Origin: Maniola hyperantus
Lineage: Eukaryota > Arthropoda > Insecta > Lepidoptera > Nymphalidae
DNA: 64,000 nt
Direction: 5' to 3'
Assembly (NCBI RefSeq): GCF_902806685.2
Contig: NC_048547.1
Span: 434,001-498,000 of the forward strand
In this document: in pieces, positions 59,886 to 64,000 of the stretch
Layout of the letters: each line of letters opens with the position of its first letter
How positions within the stretch are numbered: the first letter of the stretch is position 1
Position numbers and translations under genes: made by a program
Notes under the pieces: model-generated
The model's database searches: none
What the model was told of the DNA's origin: nothing
The model's input: the letters and a program-made list of their open reading frames with translations, nothing else

Positions 59886-60106
59886 CTAGCTGATGCCCGC
59901 GACTTCGTCCGCGTGGATTTGATTTTTAAAAATCCCGTGGGAACTCTGATTTTCCGGGGTAAAAAGTAGCCTATGCCACTCTCCAGGTCTTTAACTATAC
60001 CCATGCAAAAATCACGTCAATCGGTTGCACCGTTGCGACGTGATTGAAGGACAAACTAACAAACCAACAAAAATACACACTTTCGCATTTATAATAAGGG
60101 TACTGA
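59886..60106 (-). mobile_element. Helitron-like family A, GTTGG subfamily
   Basis: Near-identical reverse copy of 53185-53416; ends with TACCCTTATTATAAATG on the minus strand and TC. Confidence 0.8.
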
Positions 60107-60139
60107 TGTATGCTAGGTACTCAAAAAAGAAAAAAAGAA

Positions 60140-60286
60140 AAATTCAACCAATTTTGATGAAATTTGGTACAGAGCTAGCTTAAATCCCGGGGAAGGACAT
60201 AGGATACTCAAAGGAAAATCAAAGAGTTGCCACAGGATTTTTAAAAACCTAAATCCACGCGGACGAAGTCGCGGGCATCAACTAGT
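60140..60286 (+). mobile_element. Helitron-like family A, 5'-truncated
   Basis: From CCAATTTTGATGAAATTTGG to CGCGGACGAAGTCGCG, GGCATCAA and CTAG. Confidence 0.7.
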
Positions 60287-60974
60287 AGGTAATATTAACA
60301 ATATTCGAATGCTGGTTTCCCAGACTCTTTTGCAGTTTTACGGGAAACTTATGGAAAAACGTCTTGTTTCACATTTCCATACAATTTTAGGAGTTCGATC
60401 CCGGACACACTGTATAGTGACCCAGCTTGGGGTTTGAACTTCAGTACCATGACACAGAGTTCGTCTGGTCTTTGACCATTGAGCTATAAAGGCCAATCTA
60501 CAAAGTAAACTCAAGTCACTTGAAACTCGTTCAAAATATCAACAAAATCCTTCTGAAGGCCCTTCTAGCTCCGTTTAATTTTAATCTTAAGAGTCTATAC
60601 ACATAAAGCTATCGTTCTACCAGTGATGCCACTTTTTACACGACTCCCCAAAAAAAGGAGTGTCACTTTCCAGGGTGTGTGTACATTATGTGACTTTTTT
60701 GTTCTGTCATAGCTCATAAATGCCTTGACAGATTTGGATGTACGGAGTATCGTTAGAACTCTTACATCATCCCGACGACACTTACCTATAATTTTTTGAA
60801 AAAAAAGCAATCAATATTGCAAATCACTAATATTACATTTTCAAATGTGGAAAAATCTTTTATAGTTCTTTTTTATTTGGTTTTTTTTTTTTTTTATTAC
60901 GACTTCAAAAAGAAAAAGAAGAAGATTTTATATTATTTAGCTAATAAAGATTTTCTCCAAGAGCTTGATTTTTT
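60287..60974. other. No feature recognised
   Basis: Unassigned; contains T- and A-runs near 60885 and 60910. Confidence 0.3.
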
Positions 60975-61160
60975 TAAATAGAGATAGCGAGCAAAAGAGC
61001 AGGCGGGTCACCTAATGTTAAGTGATTACCGCCGCCCTTGATCATTTGCAGCACCGGAGGAACTGCCGATGCGTTGCCGGCCTTTCAGGAATTTGTTGGT
61101 CTGCCCCTTGAATAACCCCATGTTGATGAGTTAAGTATAAAAATGTGTGGTTCCTCACAT
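60975..61160. repeat. Dispersed repeat J, copy 2
   Basis: GCGAGCAAAAGAGCAGGCGG ... ATTTGCAGCACCGGAGGAAC, TTTCAGGAATTTGTTGG; diverged partner of 50643. Confidence 0.6.
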
Positions 61161-61526
61161 CCCTCGCTACGCATCTCCGCACAAATCCCTTGTGGGAGGG
61201 CACCCTAAGATTTAAGGTCCTTTGATTTGTTTAGGATACCAATGGCTATCATTACCATTTCTAAGGTTATTTAATCACTTAATAATTGGTTTAGAGTAAG
61301 CATTAATGGATTGAACTATCACTTAATGATGTCAGTTCAAAAATAATTTTAAAGTGGTTTTCATCATTCATCATCATCACCATTATCAACCGATGGACAT
61401 CTACTACCTACTAGACGTAGGGCCCTAGCCCATAGGTCTTCTAACATTGCGCTTTGCATCAGTGCACTTTTCACAAAATACACACTATGTGAAAACTTCA
61501 ACTCTCTACCTATTTCTCTTCACGAG
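61161..61526. other. RTE-like tail variant and unassigned DNA
   Basis: 61370-61470 (ATCAACCGATGGACATCTAC ... CCCATAGGTCTTCTAACATTG) resembles a diverged reverse RTE 3' end. Confidence 0.4.
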
Positions 61527-61668
61527 CAGCGGCGTGCAGCTCAAAGAGGCATGAAAGCATTGCTTACCCAACTCTAGTTGAAATCCTCATTATCCTTTAT
61601 GGCTTGCTAGTAAGTAGGTACCTACCTAACTACTGCTTAACCTGGCTTTAAGCCTGTGCACGCCACTG
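61527..61668. mobile_element. hAT-type MITE, 142 bp
   Basis: Ends CAGCGGCGTGC ... GCACGCCACTG with the perfect 8-bp duplication TTCACGAG (61519-61526 and 61669-61676); same family as 59670. Confidence 0.92.
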
Positions 61669-61924
61669 TTCACGAGATACAGCCCGCTGACAGACAGAGG
61701 GTTGGACAGCGCAGGCTTAGCAGTAGAGTCTCGTTGGCATCCTTAGGGTAGGTACGGAACCATAAAAATATATTACCTTCTGTAATACTAAACCAATTTC
61801 AATTATATATTACTAAAGGTTAAACACTTAAACCGAGTTGAAGAGTTATGCCTCCTCCGCCCTTTGGCCCTTGGGATTATAAATTGACAATAAGTTGAAA
61901 GCGCCAAGGCTCGGGTTTAATTAA

Positions 61925-62506
61925 GCCTGTTCCACTGATCTATGGATATCATTCTCTTGGAATAACTCAAGAATAACTAGTTACTATTATTCAAATTTTC
62001 TTGCCGTAGACTCTAACTGGGCCATTTACATCAGGCACAAGAAGTTTCAGGCACAAGAAAGGCATTCACAGGCACAAGAAAATGAATATTTATCTATTTC
62101 TAATAATGCAGGGTGTAACCAGAACGCTGGCAAAAACGAAGACTGGTGAAAGTACTGATGATTACTGATATGGGACCACAAAAAAAACACACCAAAAATA
62201 TATTTAAAAAAATTCTTTATTTTGTCTGACTGACGCTAGAGGTCAACGAACGTTTCGTAAATAGGGCACTCGGAGTCATTGCCACATCGTAGGTGGGGCG
62301 TTGACCTGAGTTTTGCACGCTATACACTGCGGGTTTGAAAAATACTCAATGAAGCCTGTTCCACTGATCTATGGATAATGGATATCATTCGCATGGAATA
62401 ACTCAAGAATAACTAGTTACTATTATTCAAATTTTCTTGCCGTAGACTCTAACTGGGCCATTTACATCAGGCACAAGAAGTTTTAGGTACAAGAAAGGCA
62501 TTTACG
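61925..62506. repeat. 150-bp direct duplication flanking a MITE I fragment
   Basis: 61925-62078 and 62355-62506 share GCCTGTTCCACTGATCTATG through ...TAACTGGGCCATTTACATCA and GGCACAAGAAGTTT. Between them, 62107-62345 is the left part of MITE family I (CAGGGTGTAACCAGAACGCT) without its right end. Confidence 0.75.
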
Positions 62507-62590
62507 GGTGATTGACTGACTGATCTATTAACGCACAGCTCAAACTGCTGGACGGATTGGGCTGAAATTTGGCATGCAGATTTGATTTAA
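62507..62590 (+). mobile_element. Helitron-like family B fragment
   Basis: ATTGACTGACTGATCTATTA, CGCACAGCTCAAACTGCTGG, TGAAATTTGGCATGCAGAT only. Confidence 0.55.
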
Positions 62591-62707
62591 AAAAAATTTT
62601 TGCAAATCGGCCCAGAAACCTCGAAAAAAATCGATGATGTACATTGTACCATACATAAAAAAACAGGCAGAATTGAGAACCACCTCCTTTTTGAAAGTCG
62701 GTTAAAA

Positions 62708-62815
62708 ATTTACATACCCCTTCCAAGTTAGCTCACTTTAATCTTAACCATCATCACTAACCACCAGGCGAGGTTGCAGTCACGGACTCACTTGTAATGG
62801 ATTACAAAAAACTAA
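62708..62815 (+). mobile_element. Metulj-like SINE, 3' fragment
   Basis: ACATACCCCTTCCAAGTTAG ... CTAACCACCAGGCGAGGTTG, as in the 3' third of the element at 54322. Confidence 0.6.
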
Positions 62816-62931
62816 CTGTCATGCAACTAACTGGACCTTAGTAATTGATATTAAGGAACTGTTTAATTATTCTAAGCTATGTTTGGAAATGGTCAAGGCC
62901 AATTTTAATCCCTTGTTATTTTTAGGGTTCC

Positions 62932-63337
62932 GTACCACAAACCGAAAAACGGAACCCTTATACGATCATTTTGTTGTCTGTCTGTCTGTCTGTCGGTCTG
63001 TCAAGAAACCTACAGGGTACTTCCCGTTGACCTAGAATCATGAAATTTGGCAGATAGGTAGGTCTGAAAAATCTGAAAACCGTGAATTAGTGGTTACATC
63101 ATACAAAAAAAATTTAATTGTGGTCATGAACTATTAATTAGTATTTTCATTTCTCTAAGTAAGATAACTATATCAAGTGGGGTATCATATGAAAGGTCTT
63201 CACCTGTGCATTCTAAAACAGATTTCATTTGTTTTTATGCATGATAGTTTTTGAATTATCGTGCAAAATGTCGATAAAATACAATTGTAGTACGGAACCC
63301 TCAGTGCGCGAGTCTGACTCGCACTTGGCCGGTTTTT
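62932..63337 (-). repeat. Family C repeat, near full length
   Basis: GGTTCCGTACCACAAACCGA, (CTGT)n, ACCTAGAATCATGAAATTTG ... GTGCGCGAGTCTGACTCGCA, CTTGGCCGGTTTTT. Confidence 0.75.
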
Positions 63338-63603
63338 CCTGTTTCATCAATCTTTTTTGGCTCAAAATGTTTCTTTTATAGCCAGTATTCAGTATTGAAA
63401 AATACCTCAGCAAATAAGAGTATCGCTTTACATGGTACAGACGCTGTTTTGATCGAGCTCTCAATTATAAAAGGGAACCGGAAGTGAAATCTGTTTTCAA
63501 AGAAACCTTAATTAGAAGCGACTGAGATGTACTGTGATACTATCAATAAGAAAGGTTATTTTTGTTAAGCTGGGATCACACTAGCTAAAAATGTTTATTA
63601 AAA

Positions 63604-63931
63604 TCCATACTAATATTCTAAATGCGAAAGTGTGTCTGTCTTTCTGTTAGCTTTTCACGGCCCAACAGTTTAACCGATTTTAATGAAATTTTGTACAGAG
63701 TTAGCTTACATCCCAGGAAAGGACGTAGGCTACTTTTTATCCCGGAAAATCAAAGAGTTTCTACGGGATGAAAGACCCATCCGCTTAACTGATTTGTATG
63801 CAATTTGGTACTGAGTTAGCTTGCATCCCGTAGATGATACATAGGCTACTTTTATCCCGGCAAATCAAAGATTTCAGACGGGATTTCTCAAAATCTAAAC
63901 CCATGCCGATGAAGTCGCTGGTATCATCTAT
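63604..63931 (+). mobile_element. Helitron-like family A with internal partial duplication
   Basis: TCCATACTAATATTCTAAATG start. Two successive TACAGAGTTAGCTTACATCC / TACTGAGTTAGCTTGCATCC blocks show an internal duplication; the 3' end GATGAAGTCGCTGGTATCATCTA is degenerate. Confidence 0.7.
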
Positions 63932-64000
63932 AGTCGACGCATTTTAAACTGAGTCGTCGTGTTATCTATCTTTTTCGCTCACACTTACCTACGACCTGTA

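Overview
The window is nuclear DNA of an insect, almost certainly a moth or butterfly. It is AT-rich, has no convincing host protein gene, and is packed with repeat families typical of Lepidoptera: Helitron-like elements ending in a hairpin plus CTAGT, tRNA-derived SINEs (one resembling Metulj), ends of RTE, R1/LOA-like and CR1/Jockey-like retrotransposons, foldback MITEs, hAT MITEs with 8-bp target duplications, and (GAT)n, (CAGT)n and (TTTG)n tails. I cannot name the species.

The main feature is one 17,050-bp Polinton/Maverick (endogenous adintovirus-like) element at 30649-47698. It starts AG and ends CT, carries about 340-bp terminal inverted repeats, and is flanked on both sides by the 6-bp direct repeat ATCGTG (30643-30648 and 47699-47704). 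On the minus strand, in transcription order, it has: a spliced 165-residue nuclear-type protein whose start codon appears split by an intron; protein-primed DNA polymerase B, interrupted by one frame change in an A-run; an A32/FtsK-like packaging ATPase; a 313-residue protein with a conserved Maverick-associated domain; a 110-residue protein with a phage tail-fibre-like motif and coiled coil; a DDE integrase with a C-terminal chromodomain; a phospholipase A2 protein; an adenain-like protease lacking its own ATG and lying in the -1 frame just past a slippery A-run; a penton-like minor capsid protein; a 48-residue basic peptide; the major capsid protein; and a 164-residue protein. The last four genes are joined by ATGA or similar overlaps. 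One plus-strand spliced gene (97 residues) lies at the right end. Replication (PolB), integration (INT), packaging (ATPase) and virion (MCP, penton, PRO, PLA2) functions are therefore all represented. The element itself was later invaded by a Helitron-like copy and a SINE-tail satellite (44345-46110).

Left of the Polinton (1-30642) are scattered repeats and three notable structures: a 21-copy, 78-bp minisatellite between two 251-bp, about 99% identical LTR-like direct repeats (12584-16028); several perfect long hairpins or palindromes (11775, 18581, 20634); and a complex at 26789-29541 in which six tandem Helitron-like units sit between about 590-bp inverted arms. Right of the Polinton (47705-64000) are more Helitron-like copies, SINEs and MITEs with no credible gene.

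All family names come from recognising motifs by eye; no database search was run. Coordinates of dispersed repeats are approximate to a few bases, except where terminal motifs are quoted.
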